From the NCBI RefSeq assembly GCF_000720455.1, contig NZ_JOAK01000006.1, positions 248,001 to 312,000 of the forward strand: a DNA stretch of 64,000 nucleotides, given 5' to 3'. Numbering within the stretch: position 1 is the stretch's first letter; each line of letters opens with the position of its first letter. The stretch comes from Streptomyces virginiae. GTDB lineage: Bacteria; Actinomycetota; Actinomycetes; Streptomycetales; Streptomycetaceae. Below, piece after piece: positions 7,353-16,900 of the stretch. The position numbers were made by a program, and so were the translations under genes. The notes beneath the pieces are model-generated. The model worked only from the letters and a program-made list of their open reading frames with translations. It was not told the origin of the DNA and did no database searches.

Positions 7353-8074
7353 TAGCGGGCGAGCAGGACGTCCAGTTCCTCCAGTGCGCCCACCGCGATC
7401 CGCCGGGTCAGTGCCTCGGCCCGGGCGGCGTCGCCCTCGCGGACCGCTTCGGCCACCTGGACGTGCAGGGTGACGGCGGCGGGGTCGGGGTCGTGGAACA
7501 TCACCTCGTGTTCGGTACGCCCCGTCAGGACCTCCGCGACGACGTCCCCGAGCCGGGCGAACATCTCGTTCCCGGAGGCGTTGAGCACCACTCGGTGGAA
7601 GGAGATGTCGTAGCGCAGATAGTCCTCGAGCTGGTGGCCGCGCGAGGTGCGGACCATGCCGAGGGCCGCCGCGGTGAGGTCGGCGCAGTGCTGGGGCGTG
7701 GCCAGCGTCGCGGCGAGCCCGGCGGCCACCGGCTCGATCGCGGAGCGCAGCACGGTGAGGGAGCGCAGCTGCCGGGGCCGGTCGGGGCCGGCGAGCCGCC
7801 AGCGGATCACCCGCGGGTCGTAGACGTTCCACGCGTCCGCCGGGCGCACGGTGACGCCGACCCGGCGGCGGGACTCGACCAGGTGCATCGACTCCAGGAC
7901 GCGGACGACTTCGCGCACCACGGTGCGGGAGGCGTCGAAGCGTTCGGCGATCTCGTCCGTGCGCAGGACGCTGCCGGGCGGGTACTCGCCCGCGGCGATC
8001 GCGAGGCCGATGGTGTCCAGCACGTGGGAGTGGAGGCCCGGTCCTGGACCGCTTTCGGCGCCTTCGGTGGTCAT
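7352..8074 (-). CDS. gntR: GntR/FadR-family repressor, probable gluconate regulator
   Basis: 240 residues from ATG 8074; the frame is open to 8107, but the downstream ATG leaves a normal divergent promoter gap. A winged HTH of the GntR type covers about residues 15-80 (LHSHVLDTIGLAIAAGEYPPG, 'LRTDEIAERFDASRTVVREVVRVLESMHLVESRRRVGVTV'), followed by an all-helical FCD effector domain (LRSAIEPVAAGLAA, 'YDISFHRVVLNASGNEMFARL'). The divergent neighbours are gluconokinase and a gluconate permease, so the effector is probably gluconate or 6-phosphogluconate. The 131-base intergenic region has a small TACGTA palindrome at 8140-8145, but no convincing operator was identified. Confidence 0.87.
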   Translation of the reverse strand: MTTEGAESGPGPGLHSHVLDTIGLAIAAGEYPPGSVLRTDEIAERFDASRTVVREVVRVLESMHLVESRRRVGVTVRPADAWNVYDPRVIRWRLAGPDRPRQLRSLTVLRSAIEPVAAGLAATLATPQHCADLTAAALGMVRTSRGHQLEDYLRYDISFHRVVLNASGNEMFARLGDVVAEVLTGRTEHEVMFHDPDPAAVTLHVQVAEAVREGDAARAEALTRRIAVGALEELDVLLAR

Positions 8075-8205
8075 GGCGCAAGCGTACGGTGACACCCCCT
8101 CGGGCAAAAGATGTGATGTTTTCGACGCGAGGCTTGAATACGTACTACTTAATGCGCTTCAGTGGTGCCGCACGAACCGATGTCGACGAGGACAGCGAGG
8201 TGGAC

Positions 8206-8742
8206 GTGAGCACCCAGCGCGTCATTGTGGTGATGGGCGTGGCCGGCACGGGCAAGACGACCGTGGGCCGGCTGCTCGCGGAACGGCTCGGCCTTCCCTA
8301 CGCGGAGGGCGACGCCTTCCACCCGGCGGCCAACGTCGCCAAGATGGCGGCCGGCCACCCGCTGGACGACGCGGACCGCTGGCCCTGGCTCGACGCCGTG
8401 GGCGAGTGGATCCGCAACCGCGCCGGCCGTTGCGGCGGTGTGATCGCCGCGTCCTCGCTCAAGCGCGCCTACCGCGACCGGCTGCGCGCCGCGGCCCCCC
8501 GGGCCGTCTTCGTGCACCTCACCGGTGAACGCCCGCTGATCGAGGAGCGGATGGCGGCGCGCAGGGGCCACTTCATGCCCACCACCCTGCTGGAATCGCA
8601 GTTCGCCACGCTGGAGCGGCTCCAGGACGACGAACTCGGCGTCGCGGTCGACGTGTCCGGCTCCCCGGAGGAAGTCACCGAACGGGCCCTGGCCGCGCTG
8701 CGCCCGCTGTGCGCCCCCGAGAGCAAGGGGACGTGCTCGTGA
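8206..8742 (+). CDS. gntK: Gluconokinase
   Basis: 178 residues from GTG 8206 (VSTQRVIVVMGVAGTGKTTV), which gives the usual length of the family; the frame stays open to 8089, but those extra 39 residues are not kinase-like. The P-loop GVAGTGKT is at residues 11-18, followed by 'GLPYAEGDAFHPAANVAKMAAGHPLDDADRWPWL', diagnostic of gluconokinase, and the 'CSSLKRAYR'-equivalent 'ASSLKRAYRDRLR'. It phosphorylates D-gluconate to 6-phosphogluconate, feeding the pentose phosphate pathway. Its TGA overlaps the GTG of the permease gene (GTGA), so the two are one operon, divergent from gntR. Confidence 0.95.
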   Translation: MSTQRVIVVMGVAGTGKTTVGRLLAERLGLPYAEGDAFHPAANVAKMAAGHPLDDADRWPWLDAVGEWIRNRAGRCGGVIAASSLKRAYRDRLRAAAPRAVFVHLTGERPLIEERMAARRGHFMPTTLLESQFATLERLQDDELGVAVDVSGSPEEVTERALAALRPLCAPESKGTCS

Positions 8743-10145
8743 CCGGTCTCGGCATCGCAAGCCTGACGACCGCCGCCGCGGGTGCCGCGCCGATCACCTC
8801 GGCCGGCAACACCCGGCTCGGGATAGCGGTCCTCGCAGCCATCGCACTCATCGTCCTGCTCATCACCCGCCTCAAACTCCACGCTTTCCTGGCCCTGACG
8901 GTCGGCTCGCTGGCCCTCGGCGTCCTCGCGGGCGCGCCCCTGGCCAAGACCGTCGCGAGCTTCACCGCCGGACTCGGCGCCACGGTCGCCGGCGTCGGCG
9001 TACTGATCGCGCTGGGCGCGATCCTCGGCAAGCTGCTGGCGGACTCGGGCGGCGCGGACGAGATCGTGGACACCATCCTGGCCCGGGCCAGGGGCCGGGC
9101 CATGCCCTGGGCGATGGTGCTCATCGCGTCGGTGATCGGGCTGCCGCTCTTCTTCGAGGTCGGCATCGTGCTGCTGATCCCGGTGGTGCTGCTCGTGGCC
9201 GAGCGGGGGAACTACTCCCTGATGCGGATCGGCATCCCGGCGCTGGCCGGCCTGTCCGTGATGCACGGGCTGATACCTCCGCACCCCGGGCCCCTCGTCG
9301 CCATCGACGCGCTCCACGCGAACCTGGGTGTCACCCTCGCCCTCGGTGTGGTCGTCGCGATCCCGACCGTGATCATCGCCGGGCCGCTGTTCTCCCGGTA
9401 CGCGGCCCGGTGCGTGGACGTCCCGGTGCCGGAGGACATGATCGTCCGGGCCCGCCCGTCGGCCGGTGCGGAGCACCGCCCGCGGTTCGGGGCGACGGTG
9501 TTCACCGTGCTGCTGCCCGTGGCCCTGATGCTGCTCAAGGCCCTCGTCGACATCGTGGTGGACGATCCCGCGAACCCGGTGCAGCGCGTCGCCGACGTCG
9601 TCGGCTCCCCGCTGATCGCGCTGCTCACGGCGGTGCTGGTGGGCATGTTCACCCTCGGCCGGGCGGCGGGCTTCACCAGGGCGCGGATCTCGGTCACGGT
9701 GGAGAGGTCCTTCGCCCCCATCGCGGGCATCCTGCTGATCGTGGGCGCCGGCGGCGGCTTCAAGCAGACCCTCATCGACGTGGGCGTGGGGCAGATGGTC
9801 CTGGACCTGTCGCAGAACTGGGCCGTCCCGGCCCTGCTGCTGGCGTGGCTGATCGCCGTCGCCATCCGGCTGGCGACGGGCTCTGCGACCGTGGCCACCA
9901 TCTCGGCCGCCGGTCTGGTGGCCCCGCTCGCGGCGGACATGTCCACCACCGGGACGGCGCTGCTGGTCCTCGCCATCGGCACCGGGTCGCTCTTCTTCAG
10001 CCATGTCAACGACGCCGGTTTCTGGCTGGTCAAGGAGTACTTCGGGATGACCGTCGGTCAGACCGTGAAGACGTGGTCGGTGATGGAGACGGTCATCTCG
10101 GTGGTCGGGCTGGGCTGCGTCCTCCTGCTGTCCCTGGTCCTGTAG
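8739..10145 (+). CDS. gntP: Gluconate:H+ symporter, GntP family
   Basis: 468 residues from GTG 8739, with AAGGGG eight bases upstream and a four-base overlap with the kinase stop. About 12 hydrophobic segments. Family hallmarks include 'LGAILGKLLADSGGADEIVDTI', 'GLPLFFEVGIVLLIPVV', 'SVMHGLIPPHPGPLVAIDAL', 'GAGGGFKQTLIDVGVG' and 'GSLFFSHVNDAGFWLVKEYFGM'. It imports gluconate or a related sugar acid with protons. Together with the kinase and the divergent repressor it forms a complete gluconate-uptake module. Confidence 0.95.
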   Translation: MTGLGIASLTTAAAGAAPITSAGNTRLGIAVLAAIALIVLLITRLKLHAFLALTVGSLALGVLAGAPLAKTVASFTAGLGATVAGVGVLIALGAILGKLLADSGGADEIVDTILARARGRAMPWAMVLIASVIGLPLFFEVGIVLLIPVVLLVAERGNYSLMRIGIPALAGLSVMHGLIPPHPGPLVAIDALHANLGVTLALGVVVAIPTVIIAGPLFSRYAARCVDVPVPEDMIVRARPSAGAEHRPRFGATVFTVLLPVALMLLKALVDIVVDDPANPVQRVADVVGSPLIALLTAVLVGMFTLGRAAGFTRARISVTVERSFAPIAGILLIVGAGGGFKQTLIDVGVGQMVLDLSQNWAVPALLLAWLIAVAIRLATGSATVATISAAGLVAPLAADMSTTGTALLVLAIGTGSLFFSHVNDAGFWLVKEYFGMTVGQTVKTWSVMETVISVVGLGCVLLLSLVL

Positions 10146-10170
10146 TCCTGTCGTTCCCGTTCCCCGGCCG

Positions 10171-11133
10171 TCACGGGTCCCGCAGTTGGGCGGCGGCGAG
10201 GGCGAGACCGCCCGCCGCCGTCGCACAGCGGGCCGCGAGGTTCTCGACCTCGGCGCGCAGGGCTTCGGTCTCCCGGCCCTGCCATCCCGGCGACCAGGCC
10301 GCGGCCCCCCGCAGCCGGACCGCGTGCGCGCCCAGCGCGGCGGCGTGGTCGCGCAGGCTCCCGCCGGGGGGCCGCGCCGCCGGGCGGAGCGGCCGGGGAG
10401 TGCGGGGCGGCCGGTCCGCGACCCGGCGCCGGACCGGCCCGCGCTCCGGGGCCGGCCCCGTCGGGGGCCGTACGGGCAGACCGGAGCCGCGGTCGCAGAA
10501 GGCCCACAGGGCCGCGCCGAGTCCGAGGAGCGGCCGGGCCGTCTCGGCCCGGCCGGTGGCGACCTGCCATCCGGCGTGGTCGTTGAAGGGGTTCGCGTCG
10601 GTGAGGGCGTGCCAGGCGAGGATGTCGGCGAACGAAGGCGCCAGCAGGGAGAACGCGTGCTCGGCGCCCCGCTCGCGCATGATGCCGCGGAACAGGCGGA
10701 CGGCCTCGGCCTGCCGGCCGGCTTCGACGGCCCGCAGGACCGCCGCGGTGCCGGCGTCCTCCAGGAGTTCGGGACGGTCCGCGCTCGCCGCCCGGATCCT
10801 GGCCCTGAGTCCGCAGACGGCGATGCTGACGGCGAGGCTCTCCCGGCCGGCCAGGACCCCCGCGAGGCGGCCGGCGCGGGCCGCGCCCCGGCCGCGCGCG
10901 GCCCATCCGAGGCCCGCCGGGTCGGTCAGGGTACGCACCAGGGTGCGCCAGCCGCGCCTGCTGCGGCCTCCTCTGGCCAGCGCCGCCGCGGGCAGGCGGG
11001 TGCCGAAGGCCAGGCCGGAGGCGTAGCGGGCGGCCTCACCGACCGCGTCGGCGGCCTCGGCAAGGGCGCGGCACGGGGCGTCGAGCTGGTCGACGTCCGG
11101 GGCGGTGGACGCGGAGGTCACGGCGTCGGACAT
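10171..11133 (-). CDS. Helical protein with C-terminal WXG-like segment, P450 partner
   Basis: 320 residues, ATG 11133. I do not recognise the family. It is Ala/Arg-rich and predicted mostly helical: helix 18-60, a long central helical region, a Pro/Arg-rich linker near 225-260, and a last 60 residues reading as two amphipathic helices around GWQG (W284), reminiscent of the WXG100 hairpin used by type VII secretion substrates. No signal peptide or membrane segment. It lies 114 bases downstream of the P450 gene in the same direction, so co-transcription is likely. A WXG relation is suggestive only, because the motif is short and the composition biased. Confidence 0.6.
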   Translation of the reverse strand: MSDAVTSASTAPDVDQLDAPCRALAEAADAVGEAARYASGLAFGTRLPAAALARGGRSRRGWRTLVRTLTDPAGLGWAARGRGAARAGRLAGVLAGRESLAVSIAVCGLRARIRAASADRPELLEDAGTAAVLRAVEAGRQAEAVRLFRGIMRERGAEHAFSLLAPSFADILAWHALTDANPFNDHAGWQVATGRAETARPLLGLGAALWAFCDRGSGLPVRPPTGPAPERGPVRRRVADRPPRTPRPLRPAARPPGGSLRDHAAALGAHAVRLRGAAAWSPGWQGRETEALRAEVENLAARCATAAGGLALAAAQLRDP

Positions 11134-11247
11134 GGGTTCCTCGTGGGGTTCGGCAGGGATCTGAGGGCGTGGACGGCAGGGCGGGGACGGCAGGGCGGGG
11201 CAGGTGCGGCGGCGTCCCGGTGTGGCGGCGCCGGCGCGCGGACCTCG

Positions 11248-12852
11248 TCAGCGGCGGGTGAGCGTGAGCCGGACGCCGCGCGGGTCGAGGGTGACGGGCA
11301 GCGGTCCGACCGGGTCCAGGACCGGCCGGGTGCCCGTGATCCGGTGGCCGCGCAGGACCTCGGCGCAGAAGGCGGCCGTGATCATCAGCCCGAGCTGGTC
11401 GCCGGGGCAGCGGCCGCCGCCGTGGCTGAAGGGCGCCATCCGGATGTCCCGGTCGGCGGCCGGGTTCTTCCACCGGCCCGGTACGAAGACATGGGCGGCC
11501 GGGACCCGTTCGGGGTCTCGCTGGTGGAACGCGGCGGGCAGGAGCACGGCGGTGCCGGCCGGGTGGCGCACACCCCGCCATTCGGTCTCGCCGCGGGTGA
11601 CGCGGATCAGGTCCGGCACCACCGGGTACAGGCGCAGCGACTCCCGGACGCAGGCCCGCAGCCTGGGCAGTTCGCCCCGGGCCCCGCCGGCGGCGACCTC
11701 GGCGGACGCTTCGGCGGCGGCCGCGTCCTGTTCGCAGGGGTGCGCGCCCAGCAGGAGCAGCGTGCGCAGCAGGGTGTCGGGAACCGCGTCCATCGCCAGG
11801 AGCCAGAGCCGGGCCTCGTCCGCGGGGTCGACGGCGCCGTCGGGGTCGGTGGTGTCGACGGGGCCGGCGTGGCGGGCGGCGCGTCCGGCGAGGGTGTCGT
11901 CGCCGGCGTGGCGGACGTACTCCCGGACGCGTGCGCGGGCCTTGTCCTGCACCGAACGCGCGGCGCGTGTCCGGCCGCCGCGAGGGCGCCCGTCCTCGGC
12001 GCGCAACTGGGTGAGCCATCCGGCGAGTTCGTCGTCCTCGGCGGCAGGGTCGCCGAGGACGATCCGCCGGGCGGCCCGGTTCACGGCGCGCCGGACGCGG
12101 GCGAGTTCGAGGGTTCCGGTGGCGGTCAGGTGCCGGGCCTCCTCGGCGACGACCGTGAGGATCGGGCCCGCGGCGGGGTGCACGGGCAGCCCCGCGGCCA
12201 GCACGTCGGCGCTCATCCGCCGCCGTTCCGGGCGCTGTTCACCGCGGGCGCAGCCGGGCCCGTCGCCGTCCCGGCCGGGCTCGTGGGTGCTCAGGCCCCG
12301 GCACTTCTGGGGCGGGTCGGCGGCGAGGACGCTGACGGGTTCGGCGTAGAAGCGGCGCAGGTCCTGCGGATCGAGGAGGACGAGGAGCGTCTGGCCGGAC
12401 CGGGTGCGTACGAGCGCGGGCGCGTCCCCGTGGCGTGCGCGCAGGGCGCGGAGCTCGGCGGCGGAGGCGCGGACCCCGCCCGGCCGCCGGCGGGGGCGCG
12501 GCCGGCCGGCGGCGGTGAGCAGGGCGCCGAGGGAGGCGAGGACGGTGGGCGTGGCCGCGGGGGACCCGGCGGGCGCGAGGGCCGCGGCGGGACCGGCCGG
12601 CCGGCCGGCGGACGTCCGCCGGGCCGGTTCCTTCACGGATGTCCGCCGGCCGGGGTCGTCCGCGCCGAGCGGCGGCACGGCCGACCCGGTGTCCGCGAGC
12701 GGTGCTCCGCCCCGGGGTGCCCGTCCGGCCCGCTCCGTGGCGCGCGGACGGGGCTCGCCCCACGCGGACCGCACCGGCAGCCCGGTCCGTTCGGCGAGAG
12801 CCCGTACCCGGGCCTTGAGCCCGTCGAGGGCGGCCCCTTGGACCGTACGCAT
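11248..12852 (-). CDS. Cytochrome P450 with long low-complexity N-terminal extension
   Basis: 534 residues from ATG 12852. P450 signatures: the K-helix ExxR in CVRESLRLYP, 'W' plus 'PERF'-like 'VFVPGRW', and the heme loop FSHGGGRCPGDQLGL with heme-ligand Cys482. The I-helix reads 'AMDAVPDTLLRTL' (AVPDT in place of the usual AGxDT). The first ~110 residues are Ala/Pro/Arg/Gly-rich, lack P450 similarity and contain no membrane anchor, so the protein is longer than the ~400-450 of soluble bacterial P450s and its layout is nearer the CYP102/CYP4-like 'eukaryotic-type' class. No ferredoxin or reductase gene adjoins it. Substrate unknown. A shorter internal start cannot be excluded. Confidence 0.88.
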   Translation of the reverse strand: MRTVQGAALDGLKARVRALAERTGLPVRSAWGEPRPRATERAGRAPRGGAPLADTGSAVPPLGADDPGRRTSVKEPARRTSAGRPAGPAAALAPAGSPAATPTVLASLGALLTAAGRPRPRRRPGGVRASAAELRALRARHGDAPALVRTRSGQTLLVLLDPQDLRRFYAEPVSVLAADPPQKCRGLSTHEPGRDGDGPGCARGEQRPERRRMSADVLAAGLPVHPAAGPILTVVAEEARHLTATGTLELARVRRAVNRAARRIVLGDPAAEDDELAGWLTQLRAEDGRPRGGRTRAARSVQDKARARVREYVRHAGDDTLAGRAARHAGPVDTTDPDGAVDPADEARLWLLAMDAVPDTLLRTLLLLGAHPCEQDAAAAEASAEVAAGGARGELPRLRACVRESLRLYPVVPDLIRVTRGETEWRGVRHPAGTAVLLPAAFHQRDPERVPAAHVFVPGRWKNPAADRDIRMAPFSHGGGRCPGDQLGLMITAAFCAEVLRGHRITGTRPVLDPVGPLPVTLDPRGVRLTLTRR

Positions 12853-12951
12853 CCGTGTACCTCCGCGGCGGGAAAGACGACAACGGTCGGTGACATCGGC
12901 ATCACCGTACGTCCCGTCCGCGGAGCGCGCGCTCCGAGCGCCGGACCCGGC

Positions 12952-13791
12952 CTACGCGCGGGGGACCCCGTCCGACCTGGTGCTCCGGGGGGATCCGTCC
13001 GGGGCGAAGACGGCCTCGCGGAAGGTGGTGCGCAGCGGGCCGGAGGCGGCCGGGAGGAGGACCGCCCAGCGGTGGTGGCGGGGGGAGATCCAGACGGCGG
13101 GGCCCGGGTCGGCCGAGGCGTGGTGGGTCCAGACGCCGTGCGGGGCGGGCTGCCACAGGAGCCCGCGGGCGGGGGTGAGTTCGCCCGTGCGGATGCGGAG
13201 GGACTCGGCCGTCCAGGCGCGGGTGAGGGGCGCGGGGCCGGACGCGTCGCCCGGGTCGTTCGACCCGTTCGCGGGACTCGGTGCACTCGGTGCACTCGCG
13301 GGACTCGGTGCGCTCGGTGCACTCGGGTGAAGGAGGTGCCTCAGGAAGAGGACGAGGTCGGCGAGGGGCGTACGGAGGGCTCCGTCGGTGATGCGGGTGC
13401 GGGTCATGCCCAGCGGGTTCCACACGCGTGTGGCCGCGGCCTGGGCGAGGGTGCTGCCGCAGAGGTGTTCGACGAGGCGGGTGAGGGCGGCCGTGCCGCC
13501 CGGGTGGGTGAGGAGCTGGTGGGCGGTGGTCCCGGCGGAGGTGCCCGCCGCGGCCTCGTCCCCGTACGCGGCCAGCGGGGTGTGCAGGCGCAGCGCGCCC
13601 TCGTCGACGAGGGTCCCGACCGTCGGCCACAGGGCGAGGACGGCGGTGAGGCCGCCGACGTCGAGGACCTCGTCCGCCCCGCCCGAACACGCGTGCGGGC
13701 CGTCCGGTCCGCCGACGGCCCACACCGCCCCGGGATCGGCGGACTCCACGAGGGCCCGGACGGCGTCTGCCTGGTCGCTCAGGAGCGTCAT
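12952..13791 (-). CDS. Beta-lactamase/DD-peptidase-fold protein lacking the catalytic Ser-x-x-Lys
   Basis: 279 residues, ATG 13791. The fold of the class-C beta-lactamase/esterase family is recognisable: an N-terminal strand pair, 'VGTLVDEGALRLHTPLAAYGDEAAAG', 'TTAHQLLTHPGG' and 'NPLGMTRTRI'. At the position where active members carry 'xASLTKV' (nucleophile Ser and Lys), this protein has VGGLTAV, so both catalytic residues are replaced. A Ser/Ala/Pro-rich segment near residues 157-175 is encoded by imperfect 9-bp repeats (around 13270-13330). It probably no longer hydrolyses a substrate and may act as a binding protein or be decaying. It lies downstream of the secreted subtilase, on the same strand. 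Confidence 0.72.
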   Translation of the reverse strand: MTLLSDQADAVRALVESADPGAVWAVGGPDGPHACSGGADEVLDVGGLTAVLALWPTVGTLVDEGALRLHTPLAAYGDEAAAGTSAGTTAHQLLTHPGGTAALTRLVEHLCGSTLAQAAATRVWNPLGMTRTRITDGALRTPLADLVLFLRHLLHPSAPSAPSPASAPSAPSPANGSNDPGDASGPAPLTRAWTAESLRIRTGELTPARGLLWQPAPHGVWTHHASADPGPAVWISPRHHRWAVLLPAASGPLRTTFREAVFAPDGSPRSTRSDGVPRA

Positions 13792-13916
13792 GGTCGCTCA
13801 CGCTAACGACCCGGGCCGCGGGCCCGTGGCAGGTCGCGCGAATCGGCCGCTCCCGCCACCCGAATGGGCCGGAAGGAGGGGGGCGGGGACCGGCCGGCCC
13901 CCGCCCCCTCACCGGG

Positions 13917-16900
13917 TCAGTTCTTGTCGGGCCGGTCGGTCACCCGCAGGGTGTTCAGCAGGGGCTTGCCGAATCCGGAGTGCGTCACGAAGCGGACGTT
14001 GAGCACCCCGTCCGTGACCGTGACCGTGTACGTGCGGGTCAGGGCCTTGTAGGTGCCCGCCTCCAGGGCGATGTCGAGGGAGGGCAGGACCTGCGTGCCC
14101 TCGGCGAGGACGTCGAAGACGCGCTTGTTCGCCTTGGTGGAGGAGAGTTCCGCGAAGCCGAGCTCCACCGTGTAGGTGCCGTTCGGCACGTTGTCGAAGC
14201 GGTACTCGTACATGCCCTCACGGGCGTTGCGGAAGAGCCGCTGCTCGTCCGTGCCGGCGATGGTGCGGCCGGTGGACTGGACGGTGCCGTTGCCCTGGTA
14301 CCCGTACGAGCCCGCGGTGTACTTGCGGTCCGGGGACCAGGCGTCGCCGAGGGCGTCGGTGGAGCCGTAGCCGGAGCCCGCGTCCAGGCCGACCTGGTAG
14401 CGCGGGACGACGACCTTGACCGGGACGGTGAGGACCGGGGTGCGGCCGCTCGCCGAGGCGATCTTCAGGTCGGCGGTCAGGACCGTGCCGGGGGCCAGTC
14501 CCGTCGTGTCGACCGAGAGGGTGAGCGGGGCCTTCCCGCCCGTCGGAAGGTCGCCGCTCGCGGGTGTGGCCGTCAGCCAGGCCGCGTCCTCGGACACCGT
14601 GAACGCCGTGCCGAGGCCCGGGTTGGTGAGGTCCAGGGTCCGGGTCCGCTGCTGGTCGGCCGGGAGCACGACCTCCAGCGCCGGCTTGGAGGCCGTGACC
14701 CTGCCGGTGCGCAGGGACTGCGTCACCGTCGTGACGTCGGCGGCCTTGACGTCCACCGTGGCCGTGGCGGGCTCGTACTGCGCCGCCGCGAGGGAGACGG
14801 TCCGCGAGCCGGAGGGGCTCTGGACGACGTACGCGCCGTCCGCGGCCGTGGTCGCCGACACCGCGGTGTCGCCCGTGCCGACGGTCACCGTGGCCCCGGC
14901 GACGCCGTTGCCGTCGTTGGCGTCGAGGACCCGGCCGGCCACCACGCCGCTCTTGGTGGTGCGGAAGGCGATGGACAGGCCGTCGGTGATGACCGGGGTG
15001 TTGAAGGAGTACTTGAAGGCGTCGGTTCCGGTGGCGTTCTCCACGCCGACCGTGGCCGTGGAGCCGCCCTTGATGCCGGTGCCGCCGGTGCCCTTGTAGG
15101 AGTAGGTGACGGTGCCGTCCTCGCCGATCGCCGCGGAGAAGGAGAACTTCTCGGCCTGCGCCGACCAGTGGGCCACCTCGCGCCACTCGATCACGTAGGC
15201 GCGGTGCGGGGCGGTACCGGTGACCGCGGTGAAGACGCCCGAGCCGCTGCCCGCCGCGCCGACGACCAGGTCGTCCCAGAAGGGGTAGAGGGCGGCGTTG
15301 GGCGTGGCCGTGCTCGGAAGGTCTCCGTTGATGTCGCCGGTGTTGTTGCCGCCGAAGCTGACCGTGCCGTTCGTGCCGATCCAGGCCTGGGCGTACGTCT
15401 TGCCGTACAGCGGCAGCGGGAAGGGCAGGTCGACCCGTTCGGTGGTGTTGTCGCCGGTGAGCGCGAGCTGCCGGCTGCCCGCCGCGTAGGGCCGGTCGCC
15501 GGCGGTGGCGCAGGCGTAGCCGTAGCCGTCGGTGCGCTCGGGCAGGTTCACGGTGACGGTGGTGTCGCCGCCGACGGTGACCTCGGCCGTACCGCCGCTG
15601 AGGCAGCGGGAGGCGTGGGTGGCGTTCACCCGGTAGGTGCCGTGGGGCAGGGTGACCTCGAAGCGGCCCTGTGCGTCGGTGGTCGCGGTCACCGGGGTGT
15701 CGGCGATGGTGACGGCGGCTCCCGCGGTCGGCCCGGAGGCCGAGGCGACGGTGCCGGTGACCTTGCCGGAGGCCGCCTGGGTGAGGGTGAAGTCGCCGGT
15801 GGCGGTGCCGTTCTCGGTCACGGTGGCGGTCGCGGTCTGCTGCCCGTAGCCGAACTTGGCCGCGGTCAGGGTGTACTCGCCGACCGAGAGGGCCGGGAAG
15901 GAGTAGCTGCCGTCGGCCGCCGTGGTGGCCGTACGGTCGATCGGGCCGTCAGCGGTGACCTTCACGCCCGCGAGGGGCTGGCCGCCGGAGCGGACGGTGC
16001 CGCCCAGGGCGCCGAGCGCGCCGCGCGGGGCGGCGTTGACGGCGGCGAGGACGTCGAGGCGGCCCTCGCCGAAGACGTTGTTGTCGGCGGCGTTGCCACC
16101 GCACTGGCTGCTGTCGGTGTCCAGGGCGGTGCCGTCCAGGAGCGACTCGGTCTGCGCGATGTCGCCTTCCAGGGACGGGGCGGCGGACCACAGCAGGGCC
16201 ACGGCGGCCGCGGTGTGCGGTGAGGCCATGGAGGTGCCGGAGAAGGCCTCGTACGCGCCGCCGGGGACGGAGGAGCGGACGTTCACGCCCGGAGCGGAGA
16301 TGTTCGGCTTGACGATGCCGCCGGGGCCGGCGCCGCGCGAGGAGAAGGACGCGATCGTGTTGTTGATGTCGAAGGCGCCGGAGCTGTAGGAGCTGGCGTA
16401 GTCACCGGGCGAGCCGCTGGTGGAGCAGCCGGGTCCGGCGTTGCCGTTGGAGAAGGCCGGGAAGATGCCGGCGGCCCGCCAGGTGTCGACGATCTGCTGG
16501 TACCAGGTGTCGCCGCCCGCTCCGCCCCAGGAGTTGTTGACGATGTGCGGGGCCAGGTCGGGTCGCGGGTTCTGCCCGTTCAGGTCGGTCGGGGCGACGA
16601 TCCACTGTCCGGAGGCGAGCAGCGAGGCCTCGGAGCAGGAGTTGGACTCGCAGCCCTTGGCGGCGATCCACTTGGCACCGGGGGCGACGCCGATCTTGTT
16701 GGCGCCGCCGTCGTCGCCGACCATCGTGCCCATGGTGTGGGTGCCGTGGTCGTTGTTGTCGCAGGGTGCGGCGCCGGCGCAGACGCCCGCCGGGTCGAAC
16801 CAGTTGTAGGCGTGGGAGTAGCTGCCGTCGGCGTTCTTGCCGCGGTACTGGTTGGCCACGGCCGGGTGCGTGAAGTCGACCCCGCTGTCGATGTTGGCGA

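Noticed and set aside
10186..13806. A 1,206-codon open frame on the + strand over the P450 region
   Set aside because: Antisense shadow of three recognisable genes on the - strand; Gly/Arg-rich without motifs.
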